Of a stretch of DNA of 33,942 bases, positions 8,801 through 17,857 are shown piece after piece. Source of the stretch: Chara braunii (lineage: Eukaryota; Streptophyta; Charophyceae; Charales; Characeae); NCBI GenBank assembly GCA_003427395.1, contig BFEA01000390.1, positions 1,039,418 through 1,073,359 of the forward strand, in the 5' to 3' direction. Both the position numbers and the translations under genes were made by a program. Each line of letters begins with the position of its first letter. Position 1 is the first letter of the stretch. Below the pieces are notes generated by a model. The model ran no database searches. It was not told where the DNA came from and saw only the letters and a program-made list of their open reading frames with translations.

Positions 8801-9178
8801 TGCGCGAGGCACAAGGCCTCGAAGCCCCACTGGGCCCTATTTGCAACAGCGTCGGCCGCCGCAAGTGAGGGCAGGCCCGACAGACCCTCAGAGGCCTATT
8901 TTGGACTACTTCACAACTGGGGAAATTCAGGCAGTTGCGCTGCGCCAGTTGGTTGGAAGCGCCCAGGCCCTGGCTTCCTTTATCAAATGCATCTGAGTCA
9001 GGCCCTGGGCGAGATTCGTAACCTAGGCCCAACTCAGGTTGCGGGCAGTTGGGCACAGGTAACTGTCGGCAGCCCTGGGCCAATTCATTTGGACTGGGCC
9101 TCAGCCTACCGGGGCCTACCGGAAGCTTCTTGGGAAAGGCCCAGCGCAGCCTGGGACAGAAGGCAGGCAGGCCTCGTC

Positions 9179-9186
9179 CATATAGC
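9179..9186 (+). promoter_or_regulatory. TATA-like box of the element 2 LTR
   Basis: CATATAGC about 380 bp into the LTR. The equivalents are CATATAGC at 16717 and CATATAAG at 20375 in the two sister LTRs. This fits a U3 promoter and places the start of R just downstream. Confidence 0.5.
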
Positions 9187-9468
9187 AAAGGGCCTGCCTC
9201 CGCATTATTGATTCGGGTGCTGGCTACATGCTGCGCAAGCGCTGCTGCGCTGAAGCTGGCTGGCACTCACGCGCTCAAGGGCGAGCTGGAAGGAGCTGGC
9301 GACCATATCCAAGCTGCGCTGCTGTAGGCTGGGTGTGGCGCATGGTGGTCCTTGGGTGCATGTGGCATCTGTGTGTTGGGGAACGAGGTTGTGAGTGATA
9401 CAAGAGACATACCTGGTGCTAGAAGCGACGGCATTGTCCGAGATCTGCTCATACGTCGGTGAAGCTGT

Positions 9469-9476
9469 TGACGTCA
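9469..9476. promoter_or_regulatory. TGACGTCA site in the 5' LTR of element 2
   Basis: A perfect bZIP-type octamer about 290 bp downstream of the TATA-like box. It is kept in all three plus-strand LTRs, preceded by a conserved CGGTGA/GAGGCTG block. Confidence 0.45.
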
Positions 9477-9740
9477 TCCGACGGCATTGTAGAGTAGGCT
9501 AGATAGGATCTGCCATTTGTAGTCTGGGCGCCGAGCGCCAGATAGGATATCAACATTGCTTCTTCATTGATGATGATGATGAGACTACCAGCATTGTCAA
9601 TTATGAGCTCTTGGTGTGATCTTATTCGGCGAAACTCGTGATGCAATTCTGCTGTTGGTTCAAGGTCACAACTATCTGGTCTTGTGTGTATGATGCTGTT
9701 CGATTTCTGAAGTTCGCTTTCGCTCATCTTCCTTGCAATT

Positions 9741-9755
9741 TGGTATCGGAGTTGT
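9741..9755 (+). promoter_or_regulatory. Primer-binding site of element 2 (initiator-Met type)
   Basis: TGGTATCGGAG at 9741-9751 matches the plant initiator-Met primer site TGGTATCAGAG at 10 of 11 positions. It starts 3 bp after the LTR-terminal CA at 9736-9737. The spacing and motif fix the LTR end. Confidence 0.75.
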
Positions 9756-11003
9756 GGTAAATTGCGCTCATCTGGCGCTTGTCTTCTGCCTATGCGGTAC
9801 ATACATGCGGTCTGCTTGGTGAGTGAGGCCGTAGGGGGTGTGTAGTGAAGAGGCCGGAGACAAGGTGTGGCGGCCCAGGAGGAGAGGGGAATCGGCGGGA
9901 AGGCTACGGTGTGAATATTGGGTGTTCGCAGTATGATGACAACTAGCAGGTGGTTTATTGATGCTGAGGTGAAACGGCGAGATAATGCTGGTTGTGCCAA
10001 TGCAGTGACTGGTCATCGCAATCGCCATCAGGTTGTCTGGTGAGAATATCTGTGGTTGGGGGCAGCTATATCGAGGTACGTTGCTCTTAACCTTATCTAC
10101 CCTCTTCATCACTTCCTACCGTGAGGTTGTGAGTTCCTTCTTGAGGGTCCTCTCATGTGAGGTGTCGTGTGCGCTCAACCTTGAGAGTCGGCATTGTTCT
10201 TGTGGAGCTTCAAGAAGGAGAGGGCGGTGCTTTCTGAAGGGCCCTGGACGAAGCACTGGGTCACGGTCACCATGCCAACCCGCCGGGAGTAGAGCACGCA
10301 TGCTTTGCTGCTTTGTCCTTGTCTGCTTGCTGCGCTCATAGAAGGGTTACTGAAGGGCAGGCCAACCCTATGTGGGAGACGAGAACTGGGCGTCTATAAA
10401 TAAACACCGATAGGGGAAACCATTGGCTGTGATCATCGTCCTGCTGCGACGTAAAATAATTCCTAATGACACTGGGGGCGGTCGTTAAATTGCCTCTGGA
10501 TCAGCCAATGGGTGTAAGGCTCGCTGCACGCAAGGATAAACACGGTGCAGGGCTGGCCAGCTCAGCAGCTACTCGGGGCACAGGGGTGGGCCGTGTGCAC
10601 ACCTTTAGTCACGCACGCCAAACCGATTGCTCAGGGATGCTGACGTCAAGTGACAATCGAGGGGAACTAGGGAAGGGGTAGATTTCAGGTGAAAAGTTTG
10701 AGTAAGATCCCATGCTGTGAACAGACCCAACAAATGATATTATTTTTATTTTGATTAGTTAGATGTACTGCCATTAACATCTAACAGATAGCATTGGTTA
10801 GAACTGTTTTCTGTTCCTTGTGCTTTCTGTTTGCGGACTAATCAAAGTGAAATAGTTTTCGTTTGTAGGAATCTGAACTTACCTGTTGAACCCAAATGCA
10901 TCTACTCTGACACAGCCACCAATTATTTTAAATCGGTCTGTGCATTACACTGCGGTAGGCATCTAGAGTGCACTAGTGCAGATTGTGTGCAGTGCTGTAG
11001 CTT
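9756..11003 (+). other. Long untranslated leader of element 2
   Basis: About 1.25 kb lies between the primer site and gag without a convincing coding region. It holds a strong TATA consensus (TATAAATAAA, 10395), another TGACGTCA (10641) and a perfect hairpin with 9-bp arms GTTAGATGT/ACATCTAAC (10758-10766, 10777-10785). RNA packaging signals are expected in such leaders, but none can be identified by eye. Confidence 0.6.
10395..10404 (+). promoter_or_regulatory. TATA box consensus inside the element 2 leader
   Basis: TATAAATAAA is the best TATA match within element 2, better than the LTR's own CATATAG. It lies 609 bp upstream of the first gag ATG (11004). It could be a second promoter giving a shorter gag/pol RNA, or chance. 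AATAAA within it could also be read as a polyadenylation word. Confidence 0.3.
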
Positions 11004-12660
11004 ATGAGCAACAGGGAGGACACTAGAGAGGACGACCGGATCTTGCGATCGGCTAGACGCCCGATTGCCCATTTGGCTTTTAGGACCAGAGGGCGAAAGA
11101 TACCTGTTCCGTCGGCGTAGGGAGAGGCTGCAGCAGCAGAGGAGAGCTAGAGCAGCAGAGGCTAGCAGGGCGTTCGTAAGTGAAGCCGCAGCTTCGGTAC
11201 CCATGGCCACTTCTGCGCAACACAGTTCCCAGGCTAGCAGTTCGAGAACTGTAGGGTCAACGGTCGTGCAGACCCAGAGTCAGTCCACGGGCGTTATGGC
11301 AAGCCAGCCATTAGTAACGACTCCCGAGGAGGTCGCCATACAGCGAGCTGCTGATCGCGAGGCACAGCTACAGCAGGCGTTGGGAGAGATTAAGGCTGAG
11401 AAAAAGAGAATGATTAGGAGAAGAGCCAGGATGCAGCGGAGGCAAGCGGACGTTAGTGAGTTAGAGGAGATGGACCCGACAGAGATGGAGGATGATGTGA
11501 GGACCATACGGTCGATCTTGTTAAGCGTAGGAGAGATGCAAGATCACCAAATGAAGATCTTACAGGACATCCAACAGAGTCTGGCTGTGTTAGTCAGGCG
11601 AATGCAAGCGGCACCATCACCGTCCGGGCCTGGTGCCTGGCCCGTTGTACATCCTCCTCCTTTTGTCCCACCGGTGACTGGGGTATCCCCATATACAACT
11701 CCAGCATCAGTCCAGACCGTTTCCCTGGGTATGTCATTAGCAGGAGGGCTCTCAGCAGGTCCTAGTTTACAAGTTCCTGTACAGACAGTGTTCACCCAAC
11801 CTCCGTTGCAGGTTGCAGTAAGCGTGCAACCTGCTGTCTCGCAGCCTGTACAGCCGCAAGGCACACAACCCCAGCAGTTCGTGCGGCAGCCTGCACCACT
11901 GGGTCCACAACCCGGAATGATGCAGGGACCGGGACAAAGTCAGCGGGTACCAAAGACGGCCATCGTCGCTGCTAAACCCTTCACAGGGGATAAGAGGGGC
12001 GAAGACCTCGACACTTGGTTGAGGGCAGTGCCGGTCTATGTCAAGTGTAAACTAACCTTGCCGCACGAGGAAGTGCTTGTGGCTGCCTCCTATTTAGAGG
12101 GGAGTGCAGCACGATGGTTGAGTGGTTTAGTGCAGTTACAGGGGTACGGTCATGACTTTCGCGCTTGGGCGGTCACCCAGAAATTGGATGATTTTCTCAA
12201 GTTGGTGGAAGACAGGTGGCACGATCCTCAAGAGGCTCAAAAGGCCACTGACGCGATCCTGACACTGCACACGAGGCAGTTCAAGTTAGTAAGGGAGGCC
12301 ACTGACGATGTAGAGCGTCTCATCTGTGTCCCTAGGGTGCGCTACGACCCCCAGGTCTTACTCACCTCCTACCTGAGATACTTTCCCATGCCTCTCAGGA
12401 ATCAGTTGGCAGGTGAGGCCAACATGAATATGCACAACTTTCCCTTGTTCACCGAGAAGGCCCTAGCCTTGGAGGCAAAGATAGGGCATGGACATAACCC
12501 CACAACGGATGGTAGGAAGAAGACACTGCCTCCCAAGTGGAAGGCGAAGGGTCGCATTATGTTTGTCGATAACGATGGTTCAACCATTGATTTAGATGAC
12601 AACTTCCGGGAGGGAGTAGGTTCACAGGTTGGCAGTGTAGAAGCTTCAGGGGTGGAGTAG
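11004..12660 (+). pseudogene. Gag polyprotein (element 2)
   Basis: This is the structural protein of the retrotransposon particle. The first ATG (11004) reads MSNREDTREDDRILRSARRP and then needs a frame change to join the long block that is open from about 11065 to 12660 (531 residues). That block begins Arg/Gln-rich. It has a coiled coil at about residues 92-180 (REAQLQQALGEIKAEKKRM onward), a Pro/Gln-rich linker (about 190-295), and a retrotransposon capsid domain. The capsid runs from about residue 300 to 480, with TAIVAAKPFTGDKRGEDLDT, VAASYLEGSAARWLSGL and LEAKIGHGHNP. It stops at 12658-12660, before the zinc knuckle, which lies in another frame. Confidence 0.8.
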
Positions 12661-12671
12661 TCGTCGTTGTA

Positions 12672-12899
12672 GCGCAAAAAGGTAAGGCGATCGGTAGACG
12701 CCGAGGAGGTTCCCGGTCAAGGAGTCAAGTTGACCCCAATGCTCCTCCATGGGAGAAAGCGGGTCTCACTAAGGACGTGTGGAGAGATCGGTACACACAG
12801 CAGGCTTGTATCCGTTCTGGCCAATATGGCCATAACCAATTCAAGTGCCAAAACAAGAAGGTGACCGAAAAGATCCCGCCTACGATGGGCAGGCGGTAG
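12672..12899 (+). pseudogene. Gag nucleocapsid zinc-knuckle region, frameshifted and mutated
   Basis: Out of frame with the main gag block, this stretch reads GKAIGRRRGGSRSRS (basic) and then ACIRSGQYGHNQFKC. The spacing is exactly C-x2-C-x4-H-x4-C, but the second Cys is Ser (TCT). The zinc knuckle that normally binds genomic RNA is therefore broken. It ends at a TAG at 12897-12899. The sequence from 12900 to 13105 has no clear reading and is probably a decayed gag-pol linker. Confidence 0.65.
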
Positions 12900-13109
12900 G
12901 ATCCTCCGCTTCCGTTGGTAGCAATGTTGCCAGCACTTCAGGCACTGCTCCGCGAAACACGTCGGGCCAGTATGAATAGTAGTTTTTCCTGCTAGGGTCG
13001 AGGTGGTGGACACACCCTCGCCATCTCGAGAGATGGCCCAAGCTACTGACTCCATCGTCGTCCCGCAAACACGTTCAGACCCATCGACCCTTTGTTCGAT
13101 GAATATGTG

Positions 13110-13942
13110 AGTCCTTAGAGGAGCTAGAGGCGGAGTGGACTAGATCAGACCCGCTAGCTTCTTGGACGGCATTGGTCAAAGCCCCTAAGGGTGAGATGTT
13201 CGCCAGCGAGGTAGTCATTGGCGGCCGCAAGGCCGGGGTCTATTATGACACGTGCTCGACACAAAACTTCATTAGTCACGCGTGCGTTGAGAGGCTGCGC
13301 TTACAGGGGCAAGTGCAGCGCCTGAGTCGACCTGTGGAGTCGACCTGTGCCAACAAACAGTGCATGGTAGCCAATGACTACCTCCAAGATGTTTAGTGTT
13401 GTTTCCCGTACGTAGGAGGGGAACTGAGACATCGCGTCTCGTTCCTAGTGAGCGATGAGCACCCCATGGATATATTGTTAGGTATGTACTACCTCTCTGT
13501 GGCACAACCCCAGTTTGACTGGGACCGAAAAGTGGTCAAACAGACTTTGCCAGGTGGAGGGACCGCCATATTGCGTAAGTTCAAAGCTAGTAGTCTGATA
13601 GAGTCCCATGGATGCATGTGTGCGGCCGCGTTCTATAATTACTATAAGCAAAATCAGGAGGAGGGTATATATCTAGTGTATGTCTCTGTTGCAGGCGAGC
13701 CGGTGAAAATGCCGCCGGAGATAGAGGGAGTAGTTGCTAAATACCGTGATCTATTTGAAGCGCCGACATGGGTTGTTGAGAGGGAGGTCGTCCACGCGAT
13801 AAAGATTATCCCAGGGTCTAGCATCCTGAAGGGTAGAATCTATCGGATGTCTCCAGGCGAGCTTGACGAGCTTCGCCGGCAACTCAAGGAACTCGTAGAA
13901 AGGGGTTGGATCCGGCCAAGTGTTTCTCCTTATGGTTCATGA
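13110..13942 (+). pseudogene. Protease and RT N-terminus (element 2)
   Basis: One reading frame is interrupted by a single TAG (13394-13396). Before it come LEELEAEWTRSDPLASWTAL and the protease with active site YYDTCSTQNFISH, where the usual D-(S/T)-G has become DTC. After it come the second protease half (HPMDILLGMYYLSVAQPQFD) and a linker. The RT N-terminus follows ([39 protein letters not shown]) up to a TGA at 13940-13942. The retropepsin should process the polyprotein; the Gly-to-Cys change in its catalytic triad makes that unlikely here. Confidence 0.75.
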
Positions 13943-14150
13943 GTCCTATTCGTACCGAAGAAGAAGGAAGGAACACTTAGGATGTGCATTGACTATAGGG
14001 GCCTCAATGCCATAACTGTCAAGAACAGAGAGCCCCTACCGCGCATTGATGACTTGCTAGATAGAGTGCAAGGGTGTCGGTACTTCAGTAAGATAGATAT
14101 GAAGTCCGGGTACCATCAGATTGCAATACGGTGACTGGCCGTGTCCTCAG
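13943..14150 (+). pseudogene. RT fingers/palm fragment with the catalytic core deleted (element 2)
   Basis: The frame of the preceding block continues past the [23 protein letters not shown], then [16 protein letters not shown], then [16 protein letters not shown]. At about 14132 the sequence jumps from the 'HQIAI' codons straight to DWP-type sequence that normally lies after the YxDD palm. Compared with element 3 (17533 versus 17887) about 350 bp are missing, including the catalytic YLDD. Reverse transcription by this copy is impossible. Confidence 0.8.
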
Positions 14151-14612
14151 TCTGTGCCTGAGATGAGGTCTTTCTTAGGGATGACTGACTACTATCGCAT
14201 TTTCGTGAAGAACTATAGCATAGTTGCCGCACCTTTGACTGACCTGACTCGCCTTGACACCCCATGGGAGTGGACAGACAGATGCGAGGCTGCTTTGAGG
14301 CACCCGAAGCATGCGTTGAAGCATCATGAGGTCTTGAAACTTCCTGATCCTGACAAGCCATTTGTAGTAACTACGGATGCTAGCCAATATGGCATAGGAG
14401 CTGTACTTGTGCAGCAGGAGGGGAAAAAGTTGAGGCCAGTAGAGTACATGTCCAAAAAGATGCCCTCTCAGAAGTTGGCTAAGTCCACCTATGAGAAGGA
14501 AATCTATGCGATCTACAAGGCGCTCACCCATTGGAGACACTATCTCCTTGGGAGGTTCTTCTACGTCAGGACAGATCACCAAACCTTGAATTGGATGAGA
14601 ACCCAGCCTTAA
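14121..14612 (+). pseudogene. RT connection and RNase H (element 2)
   Basis: It starts downstream of the RT deletion with SVPEMRSFLGMTDYYRIFVK (thumb/connection). The RNase H domain retains all three expected acidic motifs: VVTTDASQYGIGAVL (Asp), STYEKEIYAIYKALTHWRHY (Glu) and VRTDHQTLNWM (Asp). It would remove the RNA strand during reverse transcription. It stops at 14610-14612 after RTQP, where a short deletion shifts the frame; related element 3 continues VLSDALKRR there. This is the best-preserved enzymatic domain of element 2. Confidence 0.8.
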
Positions 14613-15217
14613 AGCGTTGGATTGAAGTCATAGAGCAGTATGACTTTGAGCCCCAGTACATCAAGGGCGAGTACAACAAGGTTTCTGACACGCTGTCACA
14701 TAGACCTGATTTCTCTGATGCGCCGATCCATGAGTTTGGGCTTGCGGACGATGTTACTCAGTCTATGGTGGAAGCCTATCGTGAGGACCGGTTTATGTCT
14801 GAGATCATACGCACACTTGAGGCGAAGGACAATGTGACTTCTGCCGAGTTTGAGTTGGTCAACGGACTGCTGTTCCTTGAGAAGGAAGGGAATAAACGTC
14901 TGTGTGTACCGGATAGAGAGTCTTTGCGTAGTTTATTTTTAGGAGAGTGTCATGATGCCACCGACCATTTCGGTTTCAAGAAGACTGCAGCCAATTTGTT
15001 GCAGCGGTTCTGGTGGCCCACGATGATGAGAGATGCCAAGTTGTACGTGGAGACTTGTCAGGTCTGTCAGAGAGNCAAGCCCCGTACACAGGCCCCTCTT
15101 GGGCTCCTGAAGCCCCTTCCGATTTCGGAAAGGCCTGGTGAGAGCCTGTCCATGGACTTCATGGATACGCTGGTCACCAGCAAGAGTGGAATGAGACATC
15201 TTTGTTACCGTGGATAG
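14531..15217 (+). pseudogene. RNase H end and integrase N-terminus (element 2)
   Basis: The frame contains the RNase H tail (IKGEYNKVSDTLSHRPDF) and the integrase HHCC domain (CHDATDHFGFKKT, CQVCQR). FWWPTMMRDAKLYVE lies between. The start of the catalytic core follows (SMDFMDTLVTSKSG, first catalytic Asp). The frame is lost at MRHLCYRG, just before the expected VDRFSK. The single unresolved base N (15075) lies in the codon after CQVCQR. Confidence 0.8.
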
Positions 15218-15757
15218 GTTTAGTAAGTATGCTAGATTAGTTGCAATACCGGAGACAGCGAAGACTGAGCATGTGATTAAGTTGTTCAAAGAGAATTGGG
15301 TTAGAGATTTTGGATTGCCAAAATCTATAGTCACTGACCGTAATGTGCGATTCACAAGTGAACTGTGGAAAGCCGCAGCTGCGGAATAAGGAACGCAGCT
15401 GCAGAATAAGGAACGCAGCTGCAGATGACATCAGGAAACCATCCCGAGGCGAATGGTCAAGCAGAACAATTGAACCGCGCTGTACAGCACCTGTTGAGGC
15501 ATTATATCAAGCCAAACCAGGTAGACTGGGATGAGAAACTTGATCTCATTGCCAGTCTGTACAACAACGCAATTCATAGCGTAACGGGCGTGAGCCCGAA
15601 TAGTCTGCTACTAACCTTTATGCCTAGACTGCCCCTCGATTTCTTACTACCTGACAGCCAGCCCCATGCTGCACCAGGGACTTTAGAGTTTGCTTATCGA
15701 TATGAGCAACTGATGCAGCAGGCTGTTGAGCAGATGCACAGGCACAGGCAGCAATGA
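15218..15757 (+). pseudogene. Integrase catalytic core, broken by a 20-bp duplication (element 2)
   Basis: The second catalytic Asp is in SIVTDRNVRFTSELWKAAAA (frame closed by TAA at about 15387). Then a 20-bp tandem duplication changes the frame. The core resumes as QMTSGNHPEANGQAEQLNRA, carrying the catalytic Glu, and continues to HYIKPNQVDWDEKLDLIASL. All three acidic residues of the D-D-E triad can be found, but not in one frame. Confidence 0.8.
15375..15420. repeat. 20-bp tandem duplication inside integrase
   Basis: GCAGCTGCRGAATAAGGAAC occurs at 15375-15394 and 15395-15414, and a third GCAGCTGCAG starts at 15415. It shifts the frame by 20 bp relative to element 3. The repeated unit starts with the palindrome CAGCTG, which may have promoted slippage. 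Confidence 0.85.
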
Positions 15758-16240
15758 TAAAGTCTGAGAACAAACAACGCCGCCCATCCACGTTTAAGGT
15801 CGGAGAGAGTGTCTGGGTCAAGTCTTCGGAACTGGGACAGGAGCACAGGATCTCCCGCAAGCTCATGCCACAGTACTTTGGACCATGGGAGATTCTGGAT
15901 GTTGTTGGGAATGAACCAGATGGGCCATCTTATGTTGTTCGCATCCCTGGTCAGTTACGCACTTACCCTATATTTCACGCTTCAAAGCTTGCACCTTTTA
16001 AAGAAACATATCAGTTTCCATCTCGTCGCTCAAATTTGCCCCCAACCATGGATGGAGAGGTCGACATCGATGATACTGTTGACCACCGGGAGATCCCAGT
16101 TCCAAGACTAACAGGCAGAGGACGTCCTCCGACACCAAAGTCGTAGTATCGAGTTCGGTTCAGACATCACACTGATCCAAAGGAGGACAGATGGTTCACA
16201 CGGAAGGAACTGATGCAGACCGCTCCACAGGTAGTTTAAG
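15754..16240 (+). pseudogene. Integrase C-terminal GPY/F domain and chromodomain-like tail (element 2)
   Basis: This continues integrase: RRPSTFKVGESVWVKSSELG, then QYFGPWEILDVV (GPY/F module), YVVRIPGQLRTYPIFHASKL, then a basic Pro-rich linker (RLTGRGRPPTPKS) and a TAG at 16144-16146. Past the stop the same frame gives RFRHHTDPKEDRWFTRKELM followed by QTAPQVV and a stop. That matches the tail of element 3 and resembles the end of a chromodomain-like module. Such tails tether integrase to chromatin in chromoviruses; here the tail is cut off by the TAG. Confidence 0.75.
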
Positions 16241-16324
16241 CCTAGACTGCCCACTATGAGAAGTCTTTACGAAAAGGAAAGCGCCAGATTATCGAAGACA
16301 GAACTTCTCAGAGGACTAGCGAAG

Positions 16325-16338
16325 TATGGAGGAGGGAA
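16325..16338 (+). promoter_or_regulatory. Polypurine tract of element 2
   Basis: TATGGAGGAGGGAA lies directly before the LTR start TGCGAGG at 16339. Element 3 has the matching AAAAGGAGGAGGGAA before its LTR at 19985. Confidence 0.8.
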
Positions 16339-17245
16339 TGCGAGGCACAAGGCCTCGATAAGCCCCACTGGGCCCTATTTGCAACCGCGTCGGCCACCCT
16401 AAGTGAGGGCAGGCCCGACAGACCCTCAGAGGCCTATTTTGGACTACTTCGCAACAGGGGAAATTCAGGCAATTGCGCTACGCCAGTTGGTTGGAAGCGC
16501 CCAGGCCCTGGCTTCCTTTATCAAATGCATCTGAGTCAGGCCCTGGGCGAGATTCATAACCTAGGCCCAACTCAGGTTGCGGGAAGTTGGGCACAGGTAA
16601 CTGTCGACAGCCCTGGGCCAATTCGTTTGGACTGGGCCTCAACCTACCGGGGCCTACCGGAAGCTTCTTGGGAAAGGCCCGATGCAGCCTGGGACAGAAG
16701 GCAGGCAGGCAACTTCCATATAGCAAAGGGCCTGCCTCCGCATAATTGATTCGGGTGCTGGTTGCATGCTGCGCAAGCGCTGCCGCACTGAAGCTGGTTG
16801 GCACTCACATGCTCACGGACGAGCTGGAAGGAGCAGGCAGCCATAGCCAAGTTGCCCTGTTGTAGGTTGGGTGTGGCGCATGGTGGTTCTTGGGTGCATG
16901 TGGCATCTGTGTGTTGGGGAACGAGGTTGTCAGTGATACGAGAGACATGCTGGTGCTAGAAGCGACGACATTGTCTGAGATTTGCTCGTACTTCGGTGAG
17001 GCTGTTGACGTCATCCGACGACATTGTAGAGTAGGCTAGATAGGATCTGCCATCTGTAGTTTGGGCGCCGAGCGCCAGATAGGATATCGACATTGGTTCT
17101 TCATTGATGATGATGATGAGACTATGCCAGCATTGTCAATTATGAGCTCTTGGTGTGTTCTTATTTGGTGAAACTCGTGATGCAATTCTGTTGTTGGTTC
17201 GAGGTCACGACTATTTGGTCTTGTGTGTATGATGCTGTTCGATTT
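16339..17245 (+). mobile_element. 3' LTR of element 2, truncated at its end
   Basis: It matches 8801-9706 almost base for base in length (about 907 against 906). It has TATA-like CATATAGC at 16717, TGACGTCA at 17006 and a GAT repeat near 17106. Homology stops after GTTCGATTT at 17245, about 31 bp before the expected CTTCCTTGCA end. The next bases are RT-coding sequence of element 3. Confidence 0.85.
17006..17013. promoter_or_regulatory. TGACGTCA site in the 3' LTR of element 2
   Basis: The octamer is preserved while the flanks vary from the 5' LTR copy (CGGTGAAGCTGT versus CGGTGAGGCTGT). Confidence 0.4.
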
Positions 17246-17249
17246 AGGA

Positions 17250-17857
17250 AGGACGAATCTATATGATGTCTCCTGCGGAGTTGGATGAGCTCCGGCGCCA
17301 GCTCAAAAAACTCCCAGAAAAGGGATGGATTCGGCCTAGTACCTCCCCTTATGGTGCACCAGTCTTATTTGTCCCAAAGAAGGGAGGGTACCCTGAGGAT
17401 GTGCATTGACTATAGGGGCCTCAATGCCAACTCGGAGCCCCTACCCCGCATCGACGACCTCCTGGATAGAGTGCAGGGACGCCAGTACTTCACCAAAATA
17501 GATCTGAAGTCCGGATACCATCAAATTGCCATTAGACCCGAGGACCAGCACAAAACCGCATTTTAGACCAGGTACGGTCTGTACAAGTTTGTGGTGATGC
17601 CCTTTGGCCTATGCAATGCGCCTGGTACATTCCAGCACGCGATGAACAGGACATTTTATGATTACTTAGACAAGTTTATCGTTGTGTACCTCGACAATAT
17701 TCTTATCTTTAGTAGGACTATAGAGGAGCATGCTGATCACTTGAAAATATTGTTAGGTCTCCTGAGACAGCACCAATACAAAGTTAACTTGAGAAATGCG
17801 AGTTCGGTCGCACCAAGATCTTGTACTTGGGTCATGAAATCTCAGCGGATGGATTGA
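17250..17857 (+). pseudogene. Reverse transcriptase (element 3), YLDN mutant
   Basis: The RT starts mid-domain with [20 protein letters not shown] and [21 protein letters not shown] frameshift near 17390 follows, then [31 protein letters not shown] (first catalytic Asp) and a TAG at about 17563. After that come KFVVMPFGLCNAPGTFQHAM and FIVVYLDNILIFSRT. The YxDD box is YLDN, so the second catalytic Asp is lost, by the same CpG-type change as in element 1. The residues NREP-type between RGLNA and [10 protein letters not shown] are shortened. A further frameshift falls near 17820. Confidence 0.85.

Larger units (their letters stand above)
8801..9737 (+). mobile_element. 5' LTR of element 2
   Basis: This is a direct repeat of 16339-17245 over about 906 bp (roughly 93% alike by eye, most differences being transitions). 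It starts TGCGCGAGGCACAAGG and ends CTTCCTTGCA, giving TG...CA termini; the related LTR at 19985-21003 ends with the same TTTCCTTGCA-type sequence. A TATA-like CATATAG lies at 9179 and TGACGTCA at 9469. The terminal CGAGGC-ACAAG-GCCTCG forms a hairpin. U3 is rich in GGCC words. A GAT repeat lies at 9566-9581. Confidence 0.85.
8801..17245 (+). mobile_element. Element 2: near-complete Ty3/gypsy retrotransposon, inactive
   Basis: It comprises LTR, primer site, 1.26-kb leader, gag, zinc knuckle, protease, RT, RNase H, integrase, polypurine tract and LTR. Domain order and the GPY/F-plus-tail C-terminus are Ty3/gypsy. Defects include a frame change around the gag start, a lost zinc-knuckle Cys, a protease active-site change, an RT-core deletion, stops and a 20-bp integrase duplication. 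The 3' LTR ends about 30 bp early, where RT of element 3 begins. The flank before 8801 (AAAAA) and that after 21003 (AAAGA) only loosely resemble a target duplication. Confidence 0.9.

Noticed and set aside
8801-17245. Autonomous, active retrotransposon
   Set aside because: The RT palm with YLDD is deleted, the zinc knuckle and protease active site are mutated, and pol has stops and frameshifts.
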